DNA of 64,000 nt from Daphnia carinata (GCF_022539665.2 NC_081334.1:2046001-2110000), one strand, 5' to 3'. Shown: positions 1 to 12,300, numbered from the stretch's first letter. The notes: generated by a model from the sequence alone, not told the origin. Made by a program: numbers and translations.

Positions 1-64
1 GCAAAAAGCAGGAGAAATGCTTCGTCATAAATTCAAAATTTTTTCAAGAAAATTCCTTTCATAC

Positions 65-604
65 CTAAAGAGTCCATGTATGATGTTCATCGCTGCAATG
101 CCAGTGAAGTGAAACATCTTTAGGGCCATTTAAGTACCCAGCTTCACCAACACTATGAACGTAAAGGACAAACTGTTCTTTAGCAAGAGAGGCAAAATTA
201 TTTGAGGCTTCTAGCTGTGACAGACCTATAAAGGATTGCTGTTATACAAGATTCATTTACACAAGATGGTACTTCTCATTAGACAATGTGCAACTCTATT
301 ACTTTACCTCATACCTTAATGGTAATGCACTAAGTGTTTTTTCAACTGTAGGCTCACCCTTCCATCCTGTAACACTTCCAGACTTGACTTGATCCCCCGC
401 TAAAATTCTGTGAATGCAAAATAATAGCATTAAAAATACTTTTTCTGTTGACAAAAAACCGAAAAGTACCTAATCCATGTTTGACGTTGAACTCATGCCA
501 TTTCTGGGTTTCTGTACCACATCCATTTTCAACAGTCTTTATGATAATATTAATCAAAGCCGCATGTACCATTATGAAATGGATGTTGAAAAGCAAATAA
601 AAAC
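65..604 (-). CDS. 3' part of an unrecognised gene (partial, three exons)
   Basis: Three exons with matching phases read on the minus strand: 604-470 (after an acceptor at 605-606), 399-308 and 238-65, ending in TAG at 67-65. The joined product is about 135 residues and runs from a hydrophobic stretch (FYLLFNIHFIMVHAALINII) through QKWHEFNVKHGL, GDQVKSGSVTGWKG and KEQFVLYVHSVGEAGY to the C-terminal HCSDEHHTWTL. The intron phases agree (1, 0 and a terminal exon), which chance open frames rarely do. I do not recognise the family. The 5' end was not found; a short open stretch near 700-740 could be an upstream exon, but its phase does not match. The gene may therefore be incomplete or broken upstream. 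Confidence 0.45.
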
Positions 605-1040
605 CTGTTGAGATGGATATCAGGAGAATCAGAATAGATCTAAATCAACTTCAGTTATTCTTTTCCCTATAATACTTCGTGACATAGCATAATAGATATA
701 CTTGCCTCAATTCAGAACCATAGACCAACGGAAAAGAACACAGAAATGAGAAATGTAGCTGTGAAAGGAGATCACTTTAAAACACAGGATCAGGTATAGA
801 TCACCTAAGAGTTGAACTAAAATGCAAAGGCAGAAATATTGGGCACGATTGCAGTTTACCAAACATAGTAGAAAAATAAAATAATTATCAAAGAAAAACA
901 TAGGCACCCTCGGGTTGCCGAATGGGTAGGTTTGATGCAATCTATGGCAATCCGTTTTACCCCCTGGATTGCCATATACCAGAGCTTCCCTTGATTCATT
1001 GCGGTGCTTACAAACTTTTCTTAATTGTTTCTTTTTCCAA

Positions 1041-1556
1041 CGCCATCTATGAATAGGCATGAACATCATACCCAACGACATCTAAGGGCGCATTTTGGCG
1101 TCAACCTTTTGTTGAACCTTTTAGTTCAACTTTTCGTCAAGGTTGACGCCAAAACGGAAGAGTTGAGCAAAAATTGAGAAAGGGGAGGAGTTGCAGTTCA
1201 GTTGAAGGTCAATGGTGGTCCAGACCACCGTTGAAAAAGCTCAACTCTTTCAGTTGAACCTCCCACAGGCGTTGTCGCCAAAACGGTCGCCTAGTTGAAC
1301 CATCTACCGGGCAGTTGACGCAAAAATACAAGTTCACTAAAAAAGTTGAACTAAAAGTAGACGCCAAAATGCGCCCTAAGAAGAGACATGCATATGACAG
1401 CTAACGCCACCTATGAAGACATGCACACCACTATAAACAAATATGCGTACCAAATGGTTTGCCATCTACGGACAGACATGCACACCAAATTCACGCCATC
1501 TACGCGGAGACTTGCGCATTGTTACCCATGCCATCTATGAACAGATATGCGTACCA
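1041..1556. repeat. Degenerate minisatellite, unit about 33-36 bp
   Basis: Imperfect tandem units start with a GCCATCTA-like core followed by a GACATGC-like block. They begin at about 1041, 1076, 1403, 1459, 1494 and 1529, and one unit near 1403 is longer and composite. The array is split by the foldback element at 1086-1376; without it, the interrupted unit has the normal length of 35 bp. No coding function is seen. Confidence 0.7.
1086..1376. mobile_element. Tourist/PIF-Harbinger-like MITE (non-autonomous foldback element)
   Basis: A 291-bp element has terminal inverted repeats: GGGCGCATTTTGGCGTC at 1086-1102 matches the reverse complement of the right end at 1360-1376. It is flanked by direct TAA repeats at 1083-1085 and 1377-1379. 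A TAA/TTA target duplication and G/C-rich termini fit PIF/Harbinger MITEs. The inside is a further imperfect palindrome built from GTTGAAC/GTTCAAC blocks, with a central foldback GGTGGTCcaGACCACC at 1214-1229. There is no transposase frame, so it would depend on an element elsewhere. The superfamily assignment is inference from the duplication and ends. Confidence 0.75.
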
Positions 1557-2936
1557 ACACATTCAAAATAGATTTTCTACTACGCTGTCAAACATCATGA
1601 TTGGAGTAGCTGTCTTTGGTAGAAGAATAATCTTCTGAGATGAAGTCAGAAAGACCAAGTAGGTTACTAGCACTGTTGAAGTAGTTCTCCTCAACTAGAG
1701 TCACAATCGTTGCAGTTATCTATACATTTACATGCATTACTACACCATCCCTTACACCATACCTTCCCAACCTATTCCTGTTCATCTGTTTCTATTTAAC
1801 AATCAAGCTAGAATTCCTTTGCCTGTGTTTCTGCTGCCATTAAATTTTGTTATTATAATAGCAAATGCCGTAACAATCTATATTTACCAAACAGATAAGC
1901 TTATGGATGTAGCAGATCTCAGAACAATCTACAAGTCAAAAGAAGCAAATGGTAATAAAAAAATGGAAACATTACATCACTATGCATAAATATTTACGTG
2001 TGCCATCTCCACGGTGCTATTCCCCACAGTGGTTACAACCACTATTATAATGTATTAAATATTTATTCATCTCACAAGCAATTAATAAGGTTTTCAAATA
2101 CTTGCATGGTAAGTCTACTGGCATCTGAGCTACGGCGCACGCAGCTCTTCCAGAGTCTTACTGAACTATGGACTTCGAGATTTGAATTTGGGCTTCGCAA
2201 GACGGCGTTGCTTGCCAGGTGAGGCAGTGAACGCCATCTAGCGAAGATCAGTTTTCGCGGGACGTCCCATTTTAGAAGCCGCTCTCCCAGGCTATGTCAA
2301 TCTTTAAGGGATCATTTTTTTCCACCATATCCCATTATTAAGATGATTTTGGATTACCTCTCAGGTAACTGCTTTGCTTGGCTTAATACTGCTTCTACTT
2401 GAAATTCTAAAGGAATTAGCGGATATTGATACAACTTCACGTCAAGGTAGAAACTGTACTCTGAGACAAATAAACCTTCCATTTACGTTTACCGATATTC
2501 CCAGAGAATTGGCTGAAAAGCTTTCTAAGCGTTACAGCATAACAGTAACCTTGTTTTTTTTTAATCTCTTGCGTTAACTAACCTGAACTAAAGTAAAATT
2601 CAATCAAGGATTCTTCAATGTGATAGATGTTTAGTATCAATGGTTTTCGTGTGTCCTTTCCTTGTAGAGATCAACTCCGTCCTGACTCAACGTAATCCCC
2701 ATTAGTAACATGAAACAGATCCGCCGCATTTACGCTTAAAAACAGATTCGTTTCGTTTCAGCGACACAAATACGCAACACCAGACACCCCTGAAATCTAA
2801 ATAGGCAAATCTGATATATTATGTTATTTGTAAATCTTTTTGCTTTACTTATATCCAACTCCTTTCAGTTTTATACCAATAATGCACACAAGTAACAAAA
2901 TCAGAAAGCAATAAAAGTCCGAAACCAAAGAAAAAC
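1557..2936. other. Intergenic region without a supportable gene
   Basis: AT-rich sequence. A plus-strand open stretch at 2365-2556 (about 63 codons, flanked by a possible acceptor and donor) and another ending at a GT at 2218 could be exons, but their phases do not join and no family is recognised. A CGCCATCTAGCG motif lies at about 2231-2242, similar to the minisatellite core. Confidence 0.5.
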
Positions 2937-3235
2937 CTTTTGTTTAAGATCCAATTCTTCCAGAGCTTCGTTTTTGCTGCTTACGAATTTGTTCGCATTC
3001 GTTCTTATTCTGCTCTACAGTTACACAGGGCGTTAAGCTCCATACTTGAATTCGTTGCGGCAAAATTTTTACCAGCACTTGTCGATAAATTTTGTTACCG
3101 AAATCTGTTGAATGTAATGAGTTTACCTGGTATATACACGTTGTCGGCAATGCCAGCCCGCACTGGTCACTGCAGTATTTATTCCCCTGACGCGATGCGT
3201 TCAAACACTGCGGTCCAGGTGTAACAGTGGATGAC
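2937..3235 (-). pseudogene. Broken fragment of a CXXC finger protein 1 (CFP1) gene
   Basis: Minus-strand reading gives a block with GPQC, GNKYCSDQCG and LPTTCIYQ (3235-3127), then ILPQRIQVWSLTPC and EQIRKQQ (3066-2937). This is the zinc-binding segment and the following helix of CXXC1/CFP1, the CpG-binding subunit of the Set1/COMPASS H3K4 methyltransferase complex. The two blocks are separated by 60 bp that starts GTAAAC like an intron but has no AG at its 3' end. In the second block the expected continuation (ALEELDLKQK) is out of frame by one base near an A5 run. Neither the PHD/CXXC N-terminus nor the C-terminal domain is visible. It looks like a decayed genomic duplicate that kept an intron remnant, not a retrocopy. 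A homopolymer sequencing error could explain the frameshift but not the missing acceptor or the missing domains. Confidence 0.6.
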
Positions 3236-5317
3236 CTAAAATCGTTGGAAACAACGGCCAGGAAAGAATTTGTTATCTCGCCCTCGTCTGCGTTGGTTAT
3301 TGTAGCAGGGTAGTAGCAAAGACGGCAAGGCTACAAGGAGAAGACGGTGTTTTTGAAGAAACTGCGTAAGATGGCTGCATGATGGAGAGCTCAATGGCTA
3401 ATGAAAAAGCCCCATATGAAGAAACTGGCGGAGATGATATGACAGATGCCACGGCGATGCCCTCATTTAGGTACTACATCGTCATCTGGTATCGCCATTC
3501 TTCATTCGGCTCCTTGTTGGGGCTTGCAACAGGAATTAATTTGTATTCGCCCAGATTTTCAGGTTCTCCTCTCCCCGGTTCCGGCTGATTTGCTGTTTGT
3601 TCATTCCCCACCTTCCACAACTTATTAAGAAGAAATCGAAAAACAAGCCAGTGTAAGAAAAAAACAACAAATCAACTTCAAATCAACTTTTATGGATACT
3701 TGTTTTTTAGCAGAAACCACTTGCCTCATTTAGGATATCATAGATACCCTTGGTTATGTCAAGACTTAGTTCTTGAAAAAAAAAATCTGAACCTTTGGCT
3801 ATGCAGTTGCAACACCATCATCTGCTAGGGGTTAGCTGCATATTTTACAACTTCAGCATTAACTTGTTGGTTGTACATGATGCAAATTCTCATACTTGCT
3901 CTAGGGAGACAAAAATCCATTAACATGAAATAACCTATAGGAGAAAAATATTATCGTGAGATGCAAACAAACATGGATGTTAACTTTCCCATAAGAACTA
4001 CAATGTTAATCTTTCGAACATTCAAGTTTTATACATCTCAACAGCTATCAAATGCACAATCGAAATGAAGTTAATAAGAGCTCTGTTAATCAAGAATTTA
4101 CAACTGATTTTTTAAAACGAAGTGGAAATAAAACCAATCCTTCGAGAAACCCAGTAGCTGGTATCACCTCTAAAAGCACTTTCAGCATCCAATACTCTCA
4201 GCTGAAACTTATTTTACAGCAAACAGCTTCCGCTGCCATAGAAACAGTGACCAAAAGAGGACTAATAACTGTATGACACATTGAAAAAAGAAAAACACAC
4301 TACCTGAAGTGATATTCCATTATTCCGTTAACCATCCATTTCCTAACATTTTTGCGTTCAGCATTTTGCAAATGAGGGTGAATACTAAACAGTATCTGAC
4401 AATTCGCGTTGGAAAATCTAGATCTAGTAAAATTTACAAAATTTTGACTCGTATGCAAACGATAATGACGGCGGATGATTTTGTTTTGACGTAGGATTTG
4501 AATTTCCTAAAACAAACGTGAAAAACCGGTTTTAAATTAGCGCCAATACACGACAGCGCTATGGCGATGCAGCACAAATATTCAATGCATTTCCAAACGG
4601 TTGATCTAATGAAAAAAAAAAAAAATAAAATAATACAATTTTCTGTGTCTAACACCAGTAGGACGTACAGCAGTGCGGCTAGCAGGTTAGTAGGTAGGCA
4701 GGCTAGTCATAATATAAATTGAAGGCTGGTTCCCTATTCATTTACGCGGCCACATATACAGGAACAAAATATTTATTGAAGTATGCAAGAACCACATCAT
4801 GCAACAAATTTCTTTAAATAAGAATGAAAACTCAAAAATTATTCCTTCGAAAAAGAAATAATTTGTAATATCATTGGCTCATCCAATGTCACTGGGATTC
4901 ACAAAGGAGCATCTGCTGTGAATGGGAAATTTGCCACATTAATTTTTAATTGAAAGTAATGATGCAAAACTAATGGGAAGTTAACGTCGAGTAACCGGGA
5001 AATGTTTATGACATTTAATTTAAATTTAAAGTGGGCACTTGGAGTGGGAAATTACAGTCAATTACACTATTTTGGCCTTAAAATTGGCTTAAAATTTATA
5101 CTTTTTGGCCTGAATGTTCGCTTAAGGTCCTCAAATTTTGGCATAAAAATCCAGAAATTTGATTACGATTCACGAATATGGCCTAAAATTCCTCGTTTTC
5201 GCTTAAGATTCAAACTGATTCTTGGATGGTTGTACGACTTTGAAACAGCTGCCAATCACCGTACATCATGATTAGCTTCTAGTCTAGTGAGCGATGTGCA
5301 ATATGGTAGATTTTTTC
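3236..5317. other. Intergenic region, no clear gene
   Basis: AT-rich. An ATG-led plus-strand stretch at 3379-3471 (MMESSMANEKAPYEETGG...) ends at a GTACTA donor-like site and could be a first coding exon, but no following exon could be joined. Other open frames here have biased, non-protein-like composition. Confidence 0.4.
5068..5215. repeat. Degenerate direct repeat of a TTTTGGCCTnAAAATT...GCTTAA motif
   Basis: Three to four imperfect copies of a roughly 30-bp motif (TTTTGGCCT followed by a GCTTAA-like block) lie near 5070, 5103, 5135 and 5178. They are strongly diverged, and an AT-rich background could produce part of the pattern. Confidence 0.35.
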
Positions 5318-7766
5318 CTAAATTGCACCAGTTTTGCAGTTTGGCTCCGGACTGTGTGCATTATGAGAATCCACTTCGGAACCTGCGAGTTTGTCAGCAG
5401 AGGACGTTATTTCATTTGCTGTCGGCTGACCAAAAATCTTGCTGATTTCTTCTAGTGTCTTGCCTTTAGTTTCCGGCAAAAAGAATGCAACAAACAAAAC
5501 AGCTACGATACACCAAGCCGCATAGATACCGTAAACACAGCTGAGTCCCAAAGCTGCTGACATCTCAGGAAAAGTTTGTACTACGATGAAAGTGCAGGCC
5601 AGACTGAAAGCTGAAGAGATGGTACCCAGTCGATGACGGTATTCCAGTGGAAACACTTCGCCCATTATAAGCGGAGGTACAGCGCCGAAACCGATGGAAT
5701 ATGAAATCATGAACGCGATGAGCGAAAGTAAAGGAATCCAGCCCAACGTCGAAATGTCAAACGACTCTGCCCCGGTACTTTTATCGATGGCAGATAGTTC
5801 TTCCCATGCATTTTTCACATAAATAAACGCGCTCAAACCACCAAATGAGACTGCCATAAGAACTCCTGAAAGCATGAGCAATACACGACGTCCGAATCGG
5901 TCCACCTGTGGAAAGTAGAACGATAAACATCAGCCACTAGGATGTTGTAAAACGAAAATGACGTAAGAGAAATACCTACCAATAAAACTGAAAGCCCTGT
6001 AAAAACCACTTGCACAACGCCGATGATAATGCTGGATAAAAAACGATCCAAGCTAGAGCCAGCATCTTGGAAAACGCTGGCCGAATAAAAGAGAATGGCG
6101 GTTATGCCACAGGACTGCTGGAAGAACATGAGAGCCATTGTAATTAGCAGAGGCTTCATTAAATAACCGCTAGTCAGGATCTTAGCATAGCTGGAATTGG
6201 TTAACTGCGAGTTGGCGTTGGTTTTGATACGCTGAAATTCCACTTCGATATTCGTGTACCTGGAAAATGACATGACACGAGAGCGCAATAATTAATTCAA
6301 GGTAAAAACTGGATCAACAAGTCTATAGATGTTTTCCTTGGGTTTTTCGAAAAATGGGAATCGACGAAAGAGAAAAGAGAAACGACTTACTTGCCGCGAA
6401 GTCGATGAAGGGCGTCCTTGGCTTGAGTTTCGTGATTACGCGAAAAGAGCCAGGGAGGTGTTTCCGGCATCAAGAGCTACAAATAACGTTTGAAAAATGT
6501 AGAATGAGGTCAAAATGGATGGGCGTAGATATAAGCTAGTGGCGTATAGTAACGTAGCACTTGCAATAAAAGATACGTACCATTGTGACACCCAAAACAA
6601 TTGGCAGGGATCCAATAAGGAAGCACATAATGTGCCATTCAACAACAGCTCCAATGATGTAAGCGATTAAGATGCCAATGGAAATAAAAGTTGATGTAAA
6701 AGAACCCAATGCTCCACGCACCCTAGGCGAAGAACATTCGCTCACCTTGAATTTACAGATCAAATATTGAATTACAAATATTGTGGAAAAGAAGATTTAT
6801 AAAATATATATATTACGTAAATCTGGGAAGGGAGCATAGAAGCTCCGATCATCAAGCCGGTGGCGATACGACCAATGAAGAGAAGTATTGTTGAATTGAT
6901 GTAATAAGATAATCCCATTAGGTAAAATCCCACGATGTATGGTATAGAGATGGTGGCCAACGTAAGGCGGCGACCATACATTTCCATCGGAAATGCAATC
7001 AACACACTGCCAAAAATGGCGCATAATGGTGGCATAGAAGCTAAAAAAAAAACAATTTTTAAATAATCAGATTAAGTAAAGGGGTACTAGGGAACAATCG
7101 AATTCTAAAAATGTCACAGCCTTAAGGCAAAACACAAGTTAAAATATAGGCTACTGTAGTTCATATGTATACATACTTAACCAGACAGCTTCTTCACGTT
7201 CTAGATACAATTGCGTTTCGTTGCTCTGTGCTGTAAGCTGAGGAATCGCTGACGAACTCCTAAACACAATCAAACACCGATTCGTAACAGTGCACAATGA
7301 GGAAAACGAAAAAACGAGGTAAATGAAATCGAAAGAACATTACCATCCACGAACAAGACCGGCACATAACATAGCCCATGATGCTGACGTGGCGCACATA
7401 ATCTGAAATGCGATTCAGTCAAAAGAAGAGAAAACATCACCTATATGGAATCAAGGTTAACACATGTTCCTTTTTTCTCTATACGGCGCGAAAATTCTTT
7501 TTTCTTTCAATGGCCCACGTTTCTCGTTTTTTTAGCTAAGATTTCCCAACAAAAGCAAAAGGTAGGTGTTATTTTGTGCTGGAATTTTATGAAAAATCAA
7601 AATAACATTCACAGAGATTGATTAGGGTTTAGTGAATGAAGCTTTGTCTTGTGAACCATGTGTTGAAATCATTGTTTGAAAAAATGTTTACCTGTGGAGC
7701 TACTTTTGGCCAGTTCTTGAATGGTGGCATAGTCTTTTTAGTATTCACGGTTGCCATGTCATCCAT
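5318..7766 (-). CDS. Facilitated sugar (trehalose/glucose) transporter, MFS, Tret1-like
   Basis: Eight minus-strand coding exons: 7766-7692, 7402-7344, 7259-7177, 7040-6817, 6745-6581, 6476-6391, 6259-5980, 5905-5318. Phases agree at every junction and total 1560 nt (519 aa), a usual length for this family. Seen motifs of the sugar-porter family: GRR after helix 2 (MYGRR, about residues 93-97), RVRGALGS, a PESPR-like loop (PETPPW, about 206), QQSCGITAILFY (about 277), DRFGRR (about 326), GEVFP (about 406) and PETKGKTLEEI (about 468). It is predicted to move trehalose or a hexose across the plasma membrane by facilitated diffusion; the substrate is inferred from family resemblance. Oddities: PETPPW lacks the usual Arg, and GAVPPLIMGEVFP departs from the common GPIPW motif. 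ATG 7766 was chosen (MDDMATV); the frame is open upstream to an acceptor near 7820, so an upstream start is possible. Confidence 0.93.
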
Positions 7767-9309
7767 GTTTCGAAAAGCCGGAGGAAATTCGCGGGCCACT
7801 GTTGCAGTTCTCTCGAAGCTGGAAAAAACCGGAATGAGGTTTCAACGGGCACAGACGGTCTGCTTTAACACTTCTGGAGGCTCTTTTGCTCGAGCAAATA
7901 TGTTGGATTTCCCACCTTTCTCTTGCGTTCTTTACGACTGACATGTCGGTTTTTCCAAAACGGCCGTGACCACTTAAACGAGTCATGAACTACTTATTTA
8001 GAACAGGAAATCGAACTAACGAAAATATCCATAACCATCAAGGATAAAAAGAACCTTACATTCTTACTTTCAACTTGAAAAGGAAATGTCAATGTGCAGA
8101 TTCGTATCTAACCAGGAGGCCACCTATTAGCTGAAGGACGAACCCAAAACAGAAGTTAAAAAAAAAAGCAAAAAACAACAAAGAAACAACAACAACAACA
8201 ACAAAAAAAAAATAAATAAATAAATGCCTTTTATGAAATTGGATTGTTACTAGGCGATGGTGCAAGTTCTCTACAGGATTACCCAAGCAAACAATTAACT
8301 TGAGGGCGGGGATTTTCCATTCAAAAGAGAGTCAAACGGTACTCACATGGTACGCCATGGTACTTATATGGTACGCCATGGTACGGAACACGGAACTCAT
8401 TCTGACCCACATCTTCATTAACAATAGTAATTGACCAACAAAAACGTCATTTCGGAATCAACCTTCAAATTACGTTACAACAGGTTAGTTTTCAGTGAAT
8501 TCCAAATCAGAATATTAAACCTGCTTTTTTAGTTGTATTTTTGGTACAAAGTAGGGCCTTTTTCCTTTTCTGCGAAAAGCTCAATTTAGACGAACTATAC
8601 ATGATTGCGATTCCAATTTAAATGAGTATCACATTTGATTTCAACGCGTATGCCTGCCGTATCTCAAAATTTTAATTTTGAAGCTCTTATAGTTCTATTT
8701 TTATAATGATCTAATGAAACACGAGAACAGGGAAGAATGTTGGCTGGATAAAAAGTATGTATTTGTGCAAGGTAAACTGGTATAATAGTTGAACAGAATA
8801 TCTTTGTCATATATTTATATTTATAAACATTAAAATAAATTAAGATGAAGAGATGAAATCAAACAAGAAATAGAAATCATATCATAATGAAATGGAGGGT
8901 ATGACACGGTCAGCTTAAGTTGTAGGAATCTGATCAATGTGAATGGATGACACATTTCAATAGTTCTTTATTTTAACAAGAGGGCAGGTAAATGGGTAAC
9001 AATAGATTTAAAAAACAAATTAAAAAGCTGTCTTTAATTTTTTTTCCCTTTTTTGAATAAATCATAGAACGAAGAGAGAAAAACAGACAAACATTGATGA
9101 TTGGACAACTAAGAGCAGCATGTCACTGATTTTTTGTCATTCTCCATTAGGATCACATCAGAGTGTAGGAATATGTATATTTCTATAATATAATGGTGTT
9201 GGTTCCATTGAGTGGAGATGGAAGAGTAAACCTTTGGTGGGTGACAGTTTCCGACAAATTGGAGGAGAACGATGAGAAGAAGAAGAAGAAAGAGTACACG
9301 GTAGTCTTT
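7767..9309. other. Intergenic region between the transporter and the RhoGEF gene
   Basis: It holds the probable 5' UTR and promoter side of the transporter and the 3' side of the RhoGEF gene, which converge in transcription order along the minus strand. A CAA-rich/A-rich tract lies near 8160-8222. No protein-like frame was found. Confidence 0.5.
8347..8384. repeat. Two-copy direct repeat of a palindromic ATGGTACGCCATGGTAC motif
   Basis: The 17-mer ATGGTACGCCATGGTAC occurs at 8347-8363 and again at 8368-8384 (period 21). Each copy contains near-palindromic GTAC/CCATGG. The role is unknown. Confidence 0.6.
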
Positions 9310-12300
9310 TCAAAATTTGGATGGAGCTGCGTTCGGTGACACTGCATGCTGTGGAATAGTTGACGGAGACTGTGACAGCGTCCTTCTTTGAGCTCGGAAA
9401 ACGGTCGTCTGAAGCGTCCGCTTCCAGTGGTCCTGAGTTTCTCGGATTTTCAATAGCCACGTATGCTGGCAAACGCGAAAGAAAACATCATAAATGTTCA
9501 ATAATATTGAACCAAATGTGAAATACCTTGACCTGATCGGAGCTCGCCTGGAACGTATGGACGCCAATGATTTGCTGGAAGCGATTGAGACTGATAATGA
9601 CGAAGCCGTTGTCCAGCTTGGCCGCTGCTGCTTCGTGGACGTTGATCTCGTGTAGGAAGAAGCGATCCAGTGATAAGGGCTGTTTATAAACGATGTAGCG
9701 CCAACAGCCCGACGGGTCTGAGGGCAGGCAACTGCGACTACTGCAAGGAGCTGTCCAGTTCTCACTCAACGATGATTTCTATAAAGATAACAAAAAAAAA
9801 AAACAAATGACGATTATTTTTTTTTTTTAAATTAGAAGAGAAATCTAAGTGAAGACCTTTTTGCCGAGCCCTTTCTTTTTGCGCGTAATGAGCAGCATAT
9901 CGTCAAAGAGGATGACGTGCATGTCGGTCGGCCGTCCCGTGTCCAGCAGGCTCAACGGACCTTCCAGCACGATTTGGCGACGCGGAGAGACGATCAGCCT
10001 TTCGCAAGGCTGTTTGGCTAATGGCGTCTTGAGGAATTCGGGGACGACGACTTTGGGCTCCATGTCCAGCACGCTGGGCCACACCAGACTGCGCTGGATC
10101 TCTAGCAATCGTTCGAAATTCTTGAGCCACTTCATCTTGTCGTCCAGCTCTCGCAAACTGGCTTCCTCCTTATCCAGGATCTTCAGAACGGCTTCTTTCT
10201 CCTGGGCGTCTTCCGTCCTCGATTCGATCTCGCGCAGCAGCAACGGCACTTTCATGATGTGCTGAACGGGCGCCACCAGCAGATCCGTTAGCTGAAGTTT
10301 CTTGCACCTCGGATCTCTGTTACACCACTGAAATGACATACGGTACGTATCGTTACTGTCTTTGATGTTCTAAGTTTGTTTATTTGATTTACCTTTTCAA
10401 ATTCGCAGAACTCCATGTGCCTCCGAAGAGTTTCCAGATAATTCAAGGCGTTTATATAATTGAGTGCGTATCGATGATAGGCTTGCGACAGAACATGAGC
10501 TTTGGAACTCTGAAAATGGTAGAATAATTTGGTACAGACAGATCTATGAAACACATCAAAAATTTAAAAATTACCTTTTGGAATAGTTTGGTGAGGATGT
10601 GCGTCGTTTTCGTGTCACCGCCGCCTGGTTGCGCATGATGAAGTAACAAGCTGATGAATTCTTTACAGAAACTGTACGTCACCTGTTGGATATAGCCATT
10701 CATTCATGAGCCATTTTCAATATTAAACATAGGAAGGCTATTAAGTGAGTGAAGCGCGACGTAGGAATTCTGTTAATCGTAGACGGAAATTGTTAGAGCA
10801 TCGTGCCACCCCATTCGGTTCGCTTTAACCGCGGGATTCGTGCGGCATTACGTGGAAGCTGTCCATTCATTCGAGAATGAACAAGTCGGTGACAATCGTC
10901 ATTCACTGTCTTTACGTTTAACAAAGACTACTGGGATTCACTTGCATATCCTTTCAAATGCGCAGAGATTTGTGCTTTGCATCCTCATCTGTTGAAATCA
11001 CGACTGAAATTGTTTTCGATAAAGGCTCCGAACGTGTGGTGAAATCCCGCAGGAGGTGTGCGCAATAAAGAGGAATTAATTCGTTCTAAGTACACGGTAG
11101 CATGGCTCATTGCACGGCAATCATTTCAAAGATGTCATCCTCTGCCTTGACGCACTATCTAAAGGCGATTACGATCTACTCAACTCCAATTTAAGAGAAT
11201 AGCAGCACGGCAAAATGGCAAAGGCGGACAGCCGATGGTCTTTAAATAATGAAAGCGGCGTAGGGAAACATCAAAGCGGACAGACTTACACAGCACAATT
11301 CATCCAGGTTGCCGAAAAGCAATTCGGGTTCGGCAAACATGGCGTATCCTTCCACCTGGATCTTTTTGAGCGGGTCCATGTAGACCTATAAGATAACACA
11401 CGTTCAAACTGTCATGTTGCTGGCCGCTTAAACTAATTCCGAAAGGTCAATTCTTGTCTGATCATTTTACGTTTTTGAGGACCATAAGGTGGTCGTAGAG
11501 GAAAGCGCACTCGCTCTGGAAGAGATCCCAAAGTGCCTCTCTGCCCCTGAGCTCGCATTTCTGGCCGGAGGTGGGCGGACAAGGCGGTGGCTGTTCGAAA
11601 GAGAAGGTAATTTCGCTGACATTGGCCGTCGCCATGTCCTTTTCTTCGGCCGTTTGCGTAATCTCTTCGACAGGAAGAACCTCCTGGATGACCGATCTGC
11701 GATCGAGGCAGCGCTCGCTCATCGTCCGCACTAATCCGAACCTCGCCCGCTTCTCTTGCGTCCATTCCTATATGCAGAAATTTAAAAAAAAACGGCCACT
11801 TTGTTAGAAGAAAAAAAAAAAAAAAAAAAAACTGAATTTTTTTTTAGAGGAAAAATTTCAAAGAAAGGACCTTGATTCGGGACGAATAATCTTGATGAGT
11901 AGCCTGGCGTACTAACACATTACGCGTGGGTTGGGTCGTTGACGTGGTGCCCGGAAACTGGATGATTGGTGTCCTTCCGGCGACTGGCGATGTGGCCGCC
12001 TCTTCGGTTGTCGAAGTCAGCGTCGATTTCGTGGCTTTATTGAACGTTTTCTGCTGCTGGACAGTGGTGAGGAAGTCCGTCCAGCAGAGGCCTCTGTAGC
12101 GGGACAGCTGGTCGTCCAAAAAATTGGACGGCTGCAGACAAGTCAATACCTCTTCAAGGCCGGAGAGGCTCTCGGATTTAGTGCGGCCTGACCTGTCGAA
12201 CTGTTCCGGCAAATAAAAATATTCGTTTTTTCTTTCGTCAATATCAATTATAGCATTCGAGGGATTTTTTTTTATTGGCCCCTCGTCGAGTCTGTTTTTT

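Noticed and set aside
2365-2556. Plus-strand open stretch with possible splice sites (GLILLLLEILKELAD...)
   Set aside because: No exon with matching phase before or after it and no family recognised; left as intergenic.
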